The position numbers and the translations under genes were made by a program. Below the pieces are notes generated by a model. The model was not told the origin of the DNA and made no database searches. It saw only the letters and a program-made list of their open reading frames with translations. Below, piece after piece: positions 1 through 7,580 of a DNA stretch of 64,000 nt (positions within the stretch are counted from its first letter, which is position 1; each line of letters starts with the position of its first letter). The stretch comes from Streptomyces sp. Root1304 (GTDB taxonomy: Bacteria; Actinomycetota; Actinomycetes; Streptomycetales; Streptomycetaceae), in NCBI RefSeq assembly GCF_001426405.1, contig NZ_LMEP01000025.1:1-64000 (forward strand), read 5' to 3'.

Positions 1-170
1 CTTCCTTTGTACTCACCCTCTCGGGCTTTCCTCCGGCGCTTCCTTCGTTTCCGACTCTATCAGATCTTTCCGATCCGATTTCCTCGGTGCTTTCCGGTCC
101 CTTTTGTTTTCACTCCGGGGGCCTTTCGGCGTTTCCGACTTTATCAGAAGATCTGAGTCGGATTTCCCGC
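1..170 (-). promoter_or_regulatory. rRNA operon promoter/leader region (16S gene lies beyond the left edge)
   Basis: Read on the minus strand, this stretch is AG-rich and contains the run of short boxes I know from leaders of Streptomyces rRNA operons: an AGATCTGATAGAGTCGGAAA box, then GGAGGAAAGCCCGAGAGG and GTGAGTACAAAGGAAG at the window edge. Those elements normally precede the conserved CTTGAGAACTCAACAG antitermination region and the 16S gene, so the transcript should run leftward out of the window. Two -10-like hexamers are visible on the minus strand, TAAAGT (143-138) and TAGAGT (59-54), without clear -35 boxes. The assignment rests on remembered similarity of the leader; the rRNA itself is not in view. 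Confidence 0.8.
46..167 (-). repeat. Duplicated rrn leader box
   Basis: Two imperfect direct copies of about 38 bp lie at 46-82 and 130-167 (plus-strand core CGTTTCCGACT, then TATCAGA, AGATCT and CCGATTTCC). The second copy also folds on itself: TCCGACT at 134-140 pairs with AGTCGGA at 156-162 around an AGATCT palindrome. Each copy carries a -10-like hexamer, so the duplication may reflect tandem rrn promoters or repeated RNA processing sites. Confidence 0.65.
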
Positions 171-239
171 CTCCCGTGGAACCGTTCCTGCGCACGTCGG
201 CGCCGGGGGTTCCCGTTCTGGCGGAGCCGTAAACGTACT

Positions 240-279
240 GGAGCGGGGCGCCCCGATGCAAATCGAGGGGCCCCGCTCC
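240..279 (-). terminator. Terminator hairpin downstream of rnj
   Basis: A GC-rich inverted repeat (arms about 241-254 and 267-279) begins 22 bases past the rnj stop codon. It has no U-tract, as is usual for Streptomyces terminators. It would separate rnj transcription from the rrn promoter region just beyond it. Confidence 0.65.
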
Positions 280-301
280 GGTGTCGCGCTGGTCAGAGGT
301 C

Positions 302-1987
302 TCAGACCTCGACCACGACCGGGAGGATCATCGGCCGCCGGCGGTAGGTGTCGGAGACCCACTTGCCGACACTGCGGCGGATCAGCTGCTGGAGCTGATG
401 GGGTTCGACGACTCCGTCCTGGAAGGACTTGTTGAGCGCCTGGTCGATCTTCGGCAGCACCGCGTCGAACGCGGCGTCGTCGATGCCCGAGCCACGGGCA
501 TGGACGTGCGGGCCGCCCACGATCTTGCCGGTCGAGGAGTCGACCACGACGAAGACCGAGATGATGCCCTCCTCGCCGAGGATCCGGCGGTCCTTGAGGG
601 AGGTCTCGGTGACGTCGCCGACCGAGAGGCCGTCGACGTACACGTACCCCGCCTGGACCTTGCCGGTGATCCGGGCGCGGCCGTCGACCAGGTCGACGAC
701 GACGCCGTCCTCGGCGATGACGATGTGGTCCTTGGGGATACCCGTCATCGCGCCGAGCTCGGCGTTGGCGCGCAGGTGGCGCCATTCGCCGTGGACCGGC
801 ATGAGGTTCTTCGGGCGGCAGATGTTGTAGAAGTACAGCAGCTCGCCGGCCGAGGCGTGGCCCGAGACGTGGACCTTGGCGTTGCCCTTGTGGACGACGT
901 GCGCGCCCCAGCGGGTCAGGCCGTTGATCACGCGGTAGACCGCGTTCTCGTTGCCCGGGATGAGGGACGACGCCAGGATGACCGTGTCGCCGGGGACGAT
1001 CCGGATCTGGTGGTCGCGGTTCGCCATCCGGGACAGGGCCGCCATCGGCTCGCCCTGGGAGCCCGTGCAGACCAGCACGACCTCGTCGTCCGGCAGGTCG
1101 TCGAGGGTCTTCACGTCCACGACGAGACCGGCCGGGACCCGGAGGTAGCCCAGGTCACGGGCGATGCCCATGTTGCGGACCATGGAGCGGCCGACGAAGG
1201 CGACCCGACGGCCGTACTCGTGGGCGGCGTCCAGGATCTGCTGGATGCGGTGCACGTGGCTGGCGAAGCTGGCCACGATGATGCGCTTCTGGGCGTTCGC
1301 GAAGACCGTGCGCAGGACGTTGGAGATGTCCTTCTCCGGCGGGACGAAGCCCGGGACCTCGGCGTTCGTCGAGTCGGACAGCAGGAGGTCGATGCCCTCC
1401 TCGCTGAGCCGCGCGAACGCGTGCAGGTCGGTGAGGCGGCCGTCCAGCGGCAGCTGGTCCATCTTGAAGTCGCCGGTGGCGACGGCCATGCCCGCGGGGG
1501 TGCGGATCGCGACCGCGAGCGCGTCCGGGATGGAGTGGTTGACCGCGATGAACTCGCAGTCGAACGCACCCAGGACCTCCCGGTCGCCCTCCTTCACCTC
1601 AAGGGTGTAGGGGCGGATGCGGTGCTCCTGGAGCTTGGCCTCGATCAGCGCGAGGGTCAGCTTGGAGCCGATGAGCGGGATGTCCGGCTTCAGCCGGAGC
1701 AGATAGGGGACGGCACCGATGTGGTCCTCGTGCCCGTGCGTGAGCACGATGCCCTCGATGTCGTCGAGGCGGTCCCGGATGATGGTGAAGTCCGGCAGGA
1801 TCAGGTCGACGCCGGGCTGCTCCTCCTCGGGGAAGAGGACGCCACAGTCGACGATGAGCAGACGGCCGTCGAACTCGAAGACCGTCATGTTCCGGCCGAT
1901 CTCCCCGAGCCCGCCGAGCGGGATGACGCGCAGGGCGCCCTTCGGGAGCTTCGGCGGAGCGCCGAGTTCAGGATGCGGATGACTCAA
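302..1987 (-). CDS. rnj: Ribonuclease J
   Basis: Metallo-beta-lactamase/beta-CASP ribonuclease, a cytoplasmic enzyme with endo- and 5'-3' exonuclease activity in mRNA decay and rRNA maturation. The zinc motif HGHEDH lies at residues 84-89 after the family's LGGLGEIG and LLIVDCG segments, and the beta-CASP and C-terminal parts follow without interruption. I chose a TTG start at 1987: AGGAGAG lies just upstream on the minus strand and the resulting 561-residue protein begins MSHPHPELG, as I recall for the Streptomyces homologue. An in-frame ATG at 2038 would add 17 unlikely residues. It lies about 100 bases downstream of dapA and is probably transcribed with it or from the intervening leader. 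It is the last gene before the rrn leader. Confidence 0.93.
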   Translation of the reverse strand: MSHPHPELGAPPKLPKGALRVIPLGGLGEIGRNMTVFEFDGRLLIVDCGVLFPEEEQPGVDLILPDFTIIRDRLDDIEGIVLTHGHEDHIGAVPYLLRLKPDIPLIGSKLTLALIEAKLQEHRIRPYTLEVKEGDREVLGAFDCEFIAVNHSIPDALAVAIRTPAGMAVATGDFKMDQLPLDGRLTDLHAFARLSEEGIDLLLSDSTNAEVPGFVPPEKDISNVLRTVFANAQKRIIVASFASHVHRIQQILDAAHEYGRRVAFVGRSMVRNMGIARDLGYLRVPAGLVVDVKTLDDLPDDEVVLVCTGSQGEPMAALSRMANRDHQIRIVPGDTVILASSLIPGNENAVYRVINGLTRWGAHVVHKGNAKVHVSGHASAGELLYFYNICRPKNLMPVHGEWRHLRANAELGAMTGIPKDHIVIAEDGVVVDLVDGRARITGKVQAGYVYVDGLSVGDVTETSLKDRRILGEEGIISVFVVVDSSTGKIVGGPHVHARGSGIDDAAFDAVLPKIDQALNKSFQDGVVEPHQLQQLIRRSVGKWVSDTYRRRPMILPVVVEV

Positions 1988-2007
1988 AAGACTCTCCTCA
2001 CCACGCA

Positions 2008-2033
2008 CGCCACGTACCTCTTGGCACGTGGCG
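2008..2033 (-). promoter_or_regulatory. Inverted repeat in the rnj leader
   Basis: CGCCACGT (2008-2015) and ACGTGGCG (2026-2033) form a perfect 8-bp inverted repeat with a 10-base spacer, starting about 20 bases upstream of the TTG start of rnj. It could be a protein operator or an RNA hairpin near the ribosome-binding site. No function can be read from sequence alone. Confidence 0.35.
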
Positions 2034-2086
2034 CGCATGACATTCGTGCACTTGCTGTTGTCAGTGTTCAGTTGTGAAGTCCGTGG

Positions 2087-2986
2087 TCAGAGTTCTACCC
2101 CGCCGGCGGCCAGGTCGACCTTGAGCTGCTCGGTCTCCTGCGGGGAGAGCTCCACGAGCGGCGGCCGCAGCGGGCCGGCCGGGAGGCCCTGGAGGGCCAG
2201 CGCGGCCTTGGTGGTCATGACGCCCTGGGTGCGGAACATGCCGGTGTAGACGGGCAGCAGCTTCTGGTGGATCTCGGTGGCCTTCTGGACCTCGCCGCCC
2301 AGGTGGGCGTCGAGGAGGGCGCGGAGTTCCGGGGTGACGAGGTGGCCCACGACGGAGACGAAGCCGCAGGCGCCGACCGAGAGCAGGGGCAGGTTGAGCA
2401 TGTCGTCGCCGGAGTACCAGGCGAGGCCGGAGCGGGCGATGGCCCAGCTGGCGCGGCCGAGGTCGCCCTTGGCGTCCTTGTTGGCGACGATGCGCGGGTG
2501 CTCGGCGAGCCGGACGATCGTCTCGGTGTCGATCGGGACGCCGCTGCGGCCGGGGATGTCGTAGAGCATCACCGGGAGCTCGGTGGCGTCGGCGATGGCT
2601 GAGAAGTGCCGGTACAGGCCCTCCTGCGGGGGCTTGTTGTAGTACGGCGTGACGGCGAGCAGGCCGTGGGCGCCGTCGCGCTCGGCGGTGCGGGCGAGCT
2701 CGATCGAGTGGTGGGTGTCGTTGGTGCCGATGCCGGCGACGACGTGGGCGCGGTCGCCGACCGCCTCCAGTACCGCTCGTACCAGCTCCGATTTCTCCGC
2801 GTCGCTGGTGGTGGGGGACTCGCCGGTGGTGCCGTTGACGACGAGGCCGTCGTTGCCTGCGTCCACCAGATGGGTGGCCAGTCGCTGGGCACCGTCGAGG
2901 TCGAGTGCGCCGTCCGCCGTGAAGGGCGTGACCATGGCGGTGAGGACCCGCCCGAAGGGGGTCTGCGGAGTGGAGATCGGAGCCAT
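2087..2986 (-). CDS. dapA: 4-hydroxy-tetrahydrodipicolinate synthase
   Basis: Condenses pyruvate with aspartate semialdehyde in the diaminopimelate/lysine pathway; cytoplasmic TIM-barrel aldolase of the NAL family. The TTGES motif (53-57), the TPYYN segment (113-117), Tyr142 in LYDIPGR and the Schiff-base lysine K170 in VANKDAKGD are all present. Length is 299 residues, the family norm, when translation begins at the ATG at 2986 (MAPISTPQ). A GTG three codons upstream (2995) is an alternative, and neither has a strong ribosome-binding site. dapB lies 2.4 kb upstream on the same strand, but thyX and two plus-strand genes separate them, so they are not one operon here. Confidence 0.93.
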   Translation of the reverse strand: MAPISTPQTPFGRVLTAMVTPFTADGALDLDGAQRLATHLVDAGNDGLVVNGTTGESPTTSDAEKSELVRAVLEAVGDRAHVVAGIGTNDTHHSIELARTAERDGAHGLLAVTPYYNKPPQEGLYRHFSAIADATELPVMLYDIPGRSGVPIDTETIVRLAEHPRIVANKDAKGDLGRASWAIARSGLAWYSGDDMLNLPLLSVGACGFVSVVGHLVTPELRALLDAHLGGEVQKATEIHQKLLPVYTGMFRTQGVMTTKAALALQGLPAGPLRPPLVELSPQETEQLKVDLAAGGVEL

Positions 2987-3047
2987 GGGTAACACGCTAC
3001 TCGCTGCTCAGCGCCGGGTGTCCCCGAGGGGGACAGGAGAAAGGGAG

Positions 3048-3085
3048 CCCGGCGCTGCCTGCTCGGGGGTTCAGGCAGCGCCGGG
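3048..3085 (-). terminator. Terminator downstream of thyX
   Basis: Perfect 14-bp stem (3048-3061 with 3072-3085) and a 10-base loop, about 80 bases past the thyX stop. On the minus strand it is followed by a pyrimidine-rich run. It sits between thyX and the dapA start. Confidence 0.7.
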
Positions 3086-3164
3086 TCCGTTTGATCAGCC
3101 TAGATGAACTTCGTGAAACGTCGCAATACGGACACTTCGCGCGAGGCGCTCGGACATGTGTGCG

Positions 3165-3905
3165 TTACGGAGCCACACGGCCGTTCTTGTTGAAGGCGGC
3201 GTGGGTCAGCGGCATCAGCCGGGCCCAGTGCTCCTCCATCTTCTCGCCGACCATCTCGATCTCCCGCTGCGGGAAGGACGGGACGGCCGCCAGCTCGTGC
3301 TGGGTACGCAGACCGAGGAAGTGCATCAGCGAGCGGGCGTTGCAGGTGGCGTACATCGAGGAGAACAGACCGACCGGGAGGACCGAGCGGGCGACCTCGC
3401 GGGCGACGCCGGCGGCCAGCATCTCCTGGTAGGTGGCGTACGCCGTCCGGTAGGACTCCTCCATCGTCCGGCTGACCACCTCGTGCTGCTCCTGGGTGCC
3501 GTCGACGAAGACGTACTTGCCGGGGCGGCCCTCCTGGACGAGCTTGCGGGAGGTGTCCGGGACGTAGAAGACCGGCTGGAGCTCCCTGTAGCGGCCCGAC
3601 TCCTCGTTGTACGACCAGCCCACGCGGTGCCGCATGAACTCGCGGAACACGAAGATCGGGGCGCTGATGAAGAAGGTCATCGAGTTGTGCTCGAACGGGC
3701 TGCCGTGGCGGTCCCGCATCAGATAGTTGATCAGGCCCTTCGAGCGCTCGGGGTCCTTCTGGAGCTCTTCGAGGGACTGCTCGCCCGCCGTGGACACCCG
3801 GGCCGCCCAGAGGACGTCGGAGTCGGCCGCCGCGCTCTTGACCAGATCAACGGTGACGTCGCTCCGGAAGTCGATCTTCACGTTCTCGGTGGGGCTGTCG
3901 GTCAC
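3165..3905 (-). CDS. thyX: Flavin-dependent thymidylate synthase ThyX
   Basis: Makes dTMP from dUMP with methylenetetrahydrofolate and NADPH, using FAD; cytoplasmic homotetramer. The ThyX signature is clear: RHR at residues 92-94 followed by SYNEESGRY (98-106). The signature serine S103 lies eight residues after RHR; the strict signature has seven. The GTG at 3905 is chosen because GAAGGA lies a few bases upstream and it gives 246 residues; upstream in-frame codons would add about 43 unconserved residues. The gene is divergent from the small membrane protein at 4061 across a 155-bp region with promoter-like and inverted-repeat sequence. Confidence 0.93.
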   Translation of the reverse strand: MTDSPTENVKIDFRSDVTVDLVKSAAADSDVLWAARVSTAGEQSLEELQKDPERSKGLINYLMRDRHGSPFEHNSMTFFISAPIFVFREFMRHRVGWSYNEESGRYRELQPVFYVPDTSRKLVQEGRPGKYVFVDGTQEQHEVVSRTMEESYRTAYATYQEMLAAGVAREVARSVLPVGLFSSMYATCNARSLMHFLGLRTQHELAAVPSFPQREIEMVGEKMEEHWARLMPLTHAAFNKNGRVAP

Positions 3906-3939
3906 CAGCGGTCCTTCCGTTCGGCTGTTGCAGTCGCCC

Positions 3940-3945
3940 ACTCTA
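3940..3945 (-). promoter_or_regulatory. Possible thyX -10 box
   Basis: TAGAGT on the minus strand, 35 bases upstream of the thyX GTG, matches the TAnnnT form of vegetative Streptomyces -10 hexamers. I see no TTGAC-like -35 at the expected distance. Confidence 0.3.
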
Positions 3946-3978
3946 ACGAGAGTCCTACCGGAGGATGAGATTCGGCCG

Positions 3979-4002
3979 CTTTGGTGAAATAGGGCACCAA
4001 AG
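3979..4002. promoter_or_regulatory. Inverted repeat between thyX and the 4061 gene
   Basis: CTTTGGTG (3979-3986) and CACCAAAG (3995-4002) form a perfect 8-bp inverted repeat with an 8-base, AT-rich centre (AAATAGGG). It sits midway in the divergent intergenic region and contains a TAGGGC sequence resembling a plus-strand -10. This geometry suits a dimeric repressor site. The regulator is unknown. Confidence 0.4.
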
Positions 4003-4060
4003 TGCCGGTTCTCTCGTCTGTACCTGTGAAGCACGACGACTACTGAGGAGAGTGGCCCTG

Positions 4061-4300
4061 ATGTTCAGCCGGAAAGAGGCCGTACCGTTCGCGTTCGTCG
4101 CGGAGGCCGACCACTTCCGCAGTAACGTCACACCACCTCCCCGGGAGCGCCTCAACGCCTCGCAGATCCTGGGCCGTACCCTGATCGGGCTGACCGTCGC
4201 GGCCGGCCTCGTCGGCTCGCTGATCTTCGGGATGCCGTCCCTGCAGTCGGGTGAGTCCGCCACTCACCAGCAGCAGTCGGAGGCCTCCGACAACCGCTGA
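4061..4300 (+). CDS. Small single-pass membrane protein, conserved, function unknown
   Basis: A 79-residue protein with a polar N-terminal part (residues 1-33, including FAFVAEADHFRSN), one transmembrane segment at about 36-57 and a short polar tail rich in Ser and Gln. I recall close homologues of the N-terminal motif beside thyX in other Streptomyces, but no function. Start: ATG at 4061 with GAGGAG at 4045-4050. The in-frame GTG at 4052 is too close to that site. The N-terminus would be cytoplasmic by the positive-inside rule. Confidence 0.75.
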   Translation: MFSRKEAVPFAFVAEADHFRSNVTPPPRERLNASQILGRTLIGLTVAAGLVGSLIFGMPSLQSGESATHQQQSEASDNR

Positions 4301-4354
4301 GGTAGCCTCACCGGGCACTGCCCCTTCGAGCGTGCTTGTGAGTGAGGACCTGTC

Positions 4355-4915
4355 GTGCCCCTGCCCTTTCTGACGGCCGACCGTGCTTTTGACACGACCG
4401 ACCACGTCGCCCTGCCGTTCGACGACCACGATCAGTGGCGCCGTCCGTACCGGCCGGGGTCATGGCGGGTCGGGGCGGCGGCGCTCGTGCTGCTGCTCGC
4501 CTCGTTCGTGCTCCTCGCCGCGGTGATCATCGCCGCCGCCGGAGCCTTCGGCGGCGCGTCCGTCACCCTGGGCATCGCGGTGCTCGCCATCGTGGCCGCG
4601 CTGCGGATGCTCCGTATGGGCACCTGGGTGAGCCGTGCCGGGGTGCGCCGCGTGGCCTTCTTCTCGACCGTCACCGTGCCCTGGGCCAAGGTGACCTCCG
4701 TACGGACCGTGCAGCAGCCCGTGCGCTGGCTGGGACTCCCCCGCACCGTCCAGGGCCAGGCCCTGGTGCTCGGCCGGCAGGGTGGTGAGCAGCTGCTGCT
4801 GCTCACCGACCACAACGCCGACTTCCTCTCCCGCGTCGAGGCCTTCGACCGGGCCGCCGACACGGTCGAGGCCTGGAACGCCGAGTACGGCGTGGTCCCG
4901 GCCGCCACGCGCTGA
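4355..4915 (+). CDS. Membrane protein with PH-like domain
   Basis: A 186-residue protein with two adjacent hydrophobic segments at about 41-66 and 70-84, followed by a C-terminal globular part (WVSRAGVRRVAFF onward). That part resembles the bacterial PH/YdbT-like fold found in many actinobacterial membrane proteins. The GTG start at 4355 has GAGGA six bases upstream. It lies 54 bases after the preceding small membrane protein gene and may share its transcript. No catalytic motif is visible; a scaffold or lipid-binding role is only a guess from the fold. Confidence 0.75.
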   Translation: MPLPFLTADRAFDTTDHVALPFDDHDQWRRPYRPGSWRVGAAALVLLLASFVLLAAVIIAAAGAFGGASVTLGIAVLAIVAALRMLRMGTWVSRAGVRRVAFFSTVTVPWAKVTSVRTVQQPVRWLGLPRTVQGQALVLGRQGGEQLLLLTDHNADFLSRVEAFDRAADTVEAWNAEYGVVPAATR

Positions 4916-4959
4916 CCGGGACCTTCGGGAACTCCGTGACCGGCGGGCGGGCCCGCCGG

Positions 4960-5412
4960 TCAGACGCCGACCGGGCGCCCCTCGTGGAGCGCGATGGCCC
5001 GCTGCATCGCCTTGCGGGCCCTGGGGGTGTCCCGGGCGTCGTGGTAGGCGACCGCGAGCCGGAACCAGCAGCGCCAGTCGTCCGGTGAGTCCTCCGTCTC
5101 GGCCTTGCGCCGGGCGAAGACCTCGTCGGCCGAGTCGCGGTCGATCCGGCCGCCCTCGGTGCGCTTCAGTTCGTCGACGGGCAGGCCGCCCTCCGCCTCC
5201 AGTTCGGTGGCGAGGCGGTTCGCCCGGCGGGCGAAGCGGGTGTTCTGCCAGAGGAACCAGCCGCCGACTACGGGCAGCAGGAACGCCACCCCGCCCATGG
5301 CCATGGCGGCCGGCTCGCCCGTGAGGAGCAGCAGGACGCCCTCCATCCCCACCACCCCGAAGACCAGCACGAGGACGGTGGCGAGGAAGACGTACGTGAT
5401 CTTTCCGCCCAT
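4960..5412 (-). CDS. Membrane protein with a C-terminal TPR-like region
   Basis: A 150-residue protein with two transmembrane segments (about 5-30 and 38-55) and a basic/acidic cytoplasmic region. It ends in a helix-rich stretch (WRCWFRLAVAYHDARDTPRARKAM, about 113-136 in part) typical of a single TPR hairpin. The start is five bases downstream of the dapB stop, so it is the last gene of the pnp-M16-dapB unit. Function unknown; the position suggests co-expression with dapB, not necessarily a shared pathway. Confidence 0.75.
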   Translation of the reverse strand: MGGKITYVFLATVLVLVFGVVGMEGVLLLLTGEPAAMAMGGVAFLLPVVGGWFLWQNTRFARRANRLATELEAEGGLPVDELKRTEGGRIDRDSADEVFARRKAETEDSPDDWRCWFRLAVAYHDARDTPRARKAMQRAIALHEGRPVGV

Positions 5413-5417
5413 GGCCG

Positions 5418-6170
5418 TCAGCCCAGGTCCAGGAAGTTCTCCAGGCCGAAGGTGAGGCCCGGAGTGCTGGTTACGCGGCGGACGCCCAGAAGGATGCCCG
5501 GCATGAAGCTGGAGTGGTGCAGCGAGTCGTGGCGGACGGTGAGCGTCTCGCCCTCGCTGCCGAGCAGCACCTCCTGGTGGGCCAGCAGGCCCCGGAGGCG
5601 TACGGAATGGACCGGGACGCCGTCGACGTCCGCGCCACGGGCGCCGTCCAGGCCGGTCGCGGTGGCGTCCGGCTGGGCGCCGAGGCCGGCCTCCGCGCGG
5701 GCGGCGGCGATGAGCTGGGCCGTCCGGGTGGCGGTGCCGGAGGGGGCGTCCACCTTGTTCGGGTGGTGCAGCTCGACGACCTCGACCGACTCGAAGTACG
5801 GGGCCGCGAGCTGCGCGAACCTCATGGTGAGGACCGCGCCGATCGAGAAGTTCGGAGCGATGAGGACGCCGGTCTCCGGGGAGGCGGCGAGCCGGCCGTT
5901 CAGCTGCGCGAGGCGGTCCTCGGTCCAGCCGGTGGTCCCGACGACCGCGTGGATGCCGTGGCGCACGCAGAAGTCGAGGTTCTCCATGACGGAGTCCGGG
6001 GTCGTCAGCTCGACGACCACCTGGGCGCCCGCCCCGGTGAGCGTCTCCAGCTCGTCCCCGCGGCCGAGGGCCGCGACCAGTTCCATGTCCTCGGCGGCCT
6101 CGACGGCCCTCACGGCCTCGGAGCCGATGCGGCCCTTGGCTCCGAGGACCGCCACGCGCAGCTTGCTCAT
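5418..6170 (-). CDS. dapB: 4-hydroxy-tetrahydrodipicolinate reductase
   Basis: Second dedicated step to diaminopimelate, reducing the DapA product with NAD(P)H. The N-terminal dinucleotide-binding motif GAKGRIG (10-16) and the substrate motif ELHHPNKVDAPSGTA with its active-site His pair and Lys are intact. Length 250 is normal for the family. AAGGA is spaced well before the ATG at 6170. The M16 peptidase gene ends 30 bases upstream, which suggests one transcript. Confidence 0.93.
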   Translation of the reverse strand: MSKLRVAVLGAKGRIGSEAVRAVEAAEDMELVAALGRGDELETLTGAGAQVVVELTTPDSVMENLDFCVRHGIHAVVGTTGWTEDRLAQLNGRLAASPETGVLIAPNFSIGAVLTMRFAQLAAPYFESVEVVELHHPNKVDAPSGTATRTAQLIAAARAEAGLGAQPDATATGLDGARGADVDGVPVHSVRLRGLLAHQEVLLGSEGETLTVRHDSLHHSSFMPGILLGVRRVTSTPGLTFGLENFLDLG

Positions 6171-6200
6171 TGCTCTGAATTCCTTAAGGGGACTCGTGGT

Positions 6201-7580
6201 TCAGGAGACCGCGTGGTGGAGGCGGTCCGCCTGCTTGTCCTTCAGCGGGCCGATCACCGAGAGCGAGGGCCGCTGGTCCAGTACATCGCGGGCGACCTCC
6301 CGGACCTCGTCCGGGGTGACGGCCGCGATCCGGTCCAGCATGTCGTCGACCGACATCTGGGTGCCCCAGCACAGCTCGCTCTTGCCGATGCGGTTCATCA
6401 GCGCACCGGTGTCCTCCAGGCCCAGCACGGTCGAACCGGAGAGCTGTCCGACGGCGCGGGCGATCTCGTCGTCCGTGAGGCCGTCGGTCGCGACCTTGTG
6501 GAGCTCGTCGCGGCAGATCTTCAGGACGTCGTGGACCTGGCCGGGCCGGCAGCCCGCGTACACCCCGAAGAGGCCGCAGTCTGCGAAGCCCGACGTGTAC
6601 GAGTACACGCTGTAGGCCAGGCCGCGCTTCTCGCGGACCTCCTGGAAGAGGCGGGAGGACATGCCGCCGCCGAGGGCCGTGTTCAGCACGCCGAGGGCCC
6701 AGCGGCGCTCGTCGGTGCGGGCCAGGCCCGGCATGCCGAGGACCACGTGGGCCTGCTCTGTCTTGCGGTTGAGCAGCTCGACGCGGCCCGCCGCGCGCAG
6801 GGTGCGGCGGCCGTCGCGGGGGGCGATCGGGGTGACGTCGGTACGGCCGAGGGCGCCGGCCTTCTCGAAGGCGCGGCGGACCTGGCGTACCACCGTGGCG
6901 TGGTCGACGTTGCCCGCGGCGGCGACGACCAGGTGGGTGGGGTCGTAGTGCTTCTTGTAGAAGCGGGCGATCTGGCCCCGGCTGAGCGCGTTGACGGTGT
7001 CGACGGTGCCGAGGACCGGGCGGCCCAGCGGGGTGTCGCCGAACATCGTCTGCGCGAACAGCTCGTGCACGACGTCACCGGGGTCGTCCTCGGTCATCGC
7101 GATCTCCTCGAGGATGACGCCGCGCTCGGCGTCCACGTCCTCTTCGAGGATCAGCGAGCCCGTGAGCATGTCGCAGACGACGTCGATCGCCAGCGGCAGG
7201 TCGGTGTCGAGGACCCGGGCGTAGTAGCAGGTGTACTCCTTCGCCGTGAAGGCGTTCATCTCGCCGCCGACCGCGTCGATCGCGGCGGAGATGTCGAGGG
7301 CGGACCGCTGGTGGGTGCCCTTGAAGAGGAGGTGCTCCAGGTAGTGGGTCGCGCCGTTGAGTGCCGGGGTCTCGTCGCGGGATCCGACGTGCGCCCAGAT
7401 GCCGAAGGTGGCGGAGCGCACGGACGGGAGGGTCTCGGTGACGATCCGGAGGCCGCCGGGGAGGGTCGTACGGCGGACCGTGCCGATGCCGTCCCTGCCC
7501 GGGAGAAGCGTTTGGGTACGGGCGACGGCCCGCCCCTCCGAAGAGGGGCGGGCCGTCGCGCGGGAACTACGGGACGTCAC
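6201..7580 (-). CDS. M16-family zinc metallopeptidase
   Basis: A 459-residue insulinase-type peptidase with both M16 halves. The inverted zinc motif HYLEH lies at 79-83 and the third ligand, E159, is spaced 76 residues after H83 as expected. The C-terminal half carries LGGGMSSRLFQEVREKRGLAYSV. It is close to the mitochondrial-processing-peptidase-like M16B proteins found next to pnp in actinobacteria; the substrate is unknown. The GTG start (7580) overlaps the pnp stop as GTGA. No other start lies between it and the conserved body, so the first 20 codons must be translated through the strong hairpin at 7522-7559. Confidence 0.9.
   Translation of the reverse strand: MTSRSSRATARPSSEGRAVARTQTLLPGRDGIGTVRRTTLPGGLRIVTETLPSVRSATFGIWAHVGSRDETPALNGATHYLEHLLFKGTHQRSALDISAAIDAVGGEMNAFTAKEYTCYYARVLDTDLPLAIDVVCDMLTGSLILEEDVDAERGVILEEIAMTEDDPGDVVHELFAQTMFGDTPLGRPVLGTVDTVNALSRGQIARFYKKHYDPTHLVVAAAGNVDHATVVRQVRRAFEKAGALGRTDVTPIAPRDGRRTLRAAGRVELLNRKTEQAHVVLGMPGLARTDERRWALGVLNTALGGGMSSRLFQEVREKRGLAYSVYSYTSGFADCGLFGVYAGCRPGQVHDVLKICRDELHKVATDGLTDDEIARAVGQLSGSTVLGLEDTGALMNRIGKSELCWGTQMSVDDMLDRIAAVTPDEVREVARDVLDQRPSLSVIGPLKDKQADRLHHAVS
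7522..7559 (-). terminator. Strong hairpin inside the 5' end of the M16 peptidase gene
   Basis: A perfect 16-bp GC-rich stem (7522-7537 with 7544-7559), extended by one pair to close a C(UUCG)G tetraloop on the minus-strand RNA. It starts 18 bases past the pnp stop and falls entirely inside codons of the overlapping downstream gene (residues about 8-20). It looks like a pnp terminator or attenuator. RNA folding would compete with translation of the coupled gene. Confidence 0.6.

Noticed and set aside
46..167. Repeats at the left edge as remnants of an insertion sequence
   Set aside because: No transposase or terminal inverted repeats; the boxes match remembered rrn leader sequence better.
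281..2077. Long plus-strand frame opposite rnj
   Set aside because: Its product is an Asp/Val/Arg/Gly-rich pattern typical of antisense reading of high-GC genes; the minus-strand RNase J is unambiguous. The same applies to long frames opposite pnp, mycP/eccB, the M16 peptidase, proS and others.
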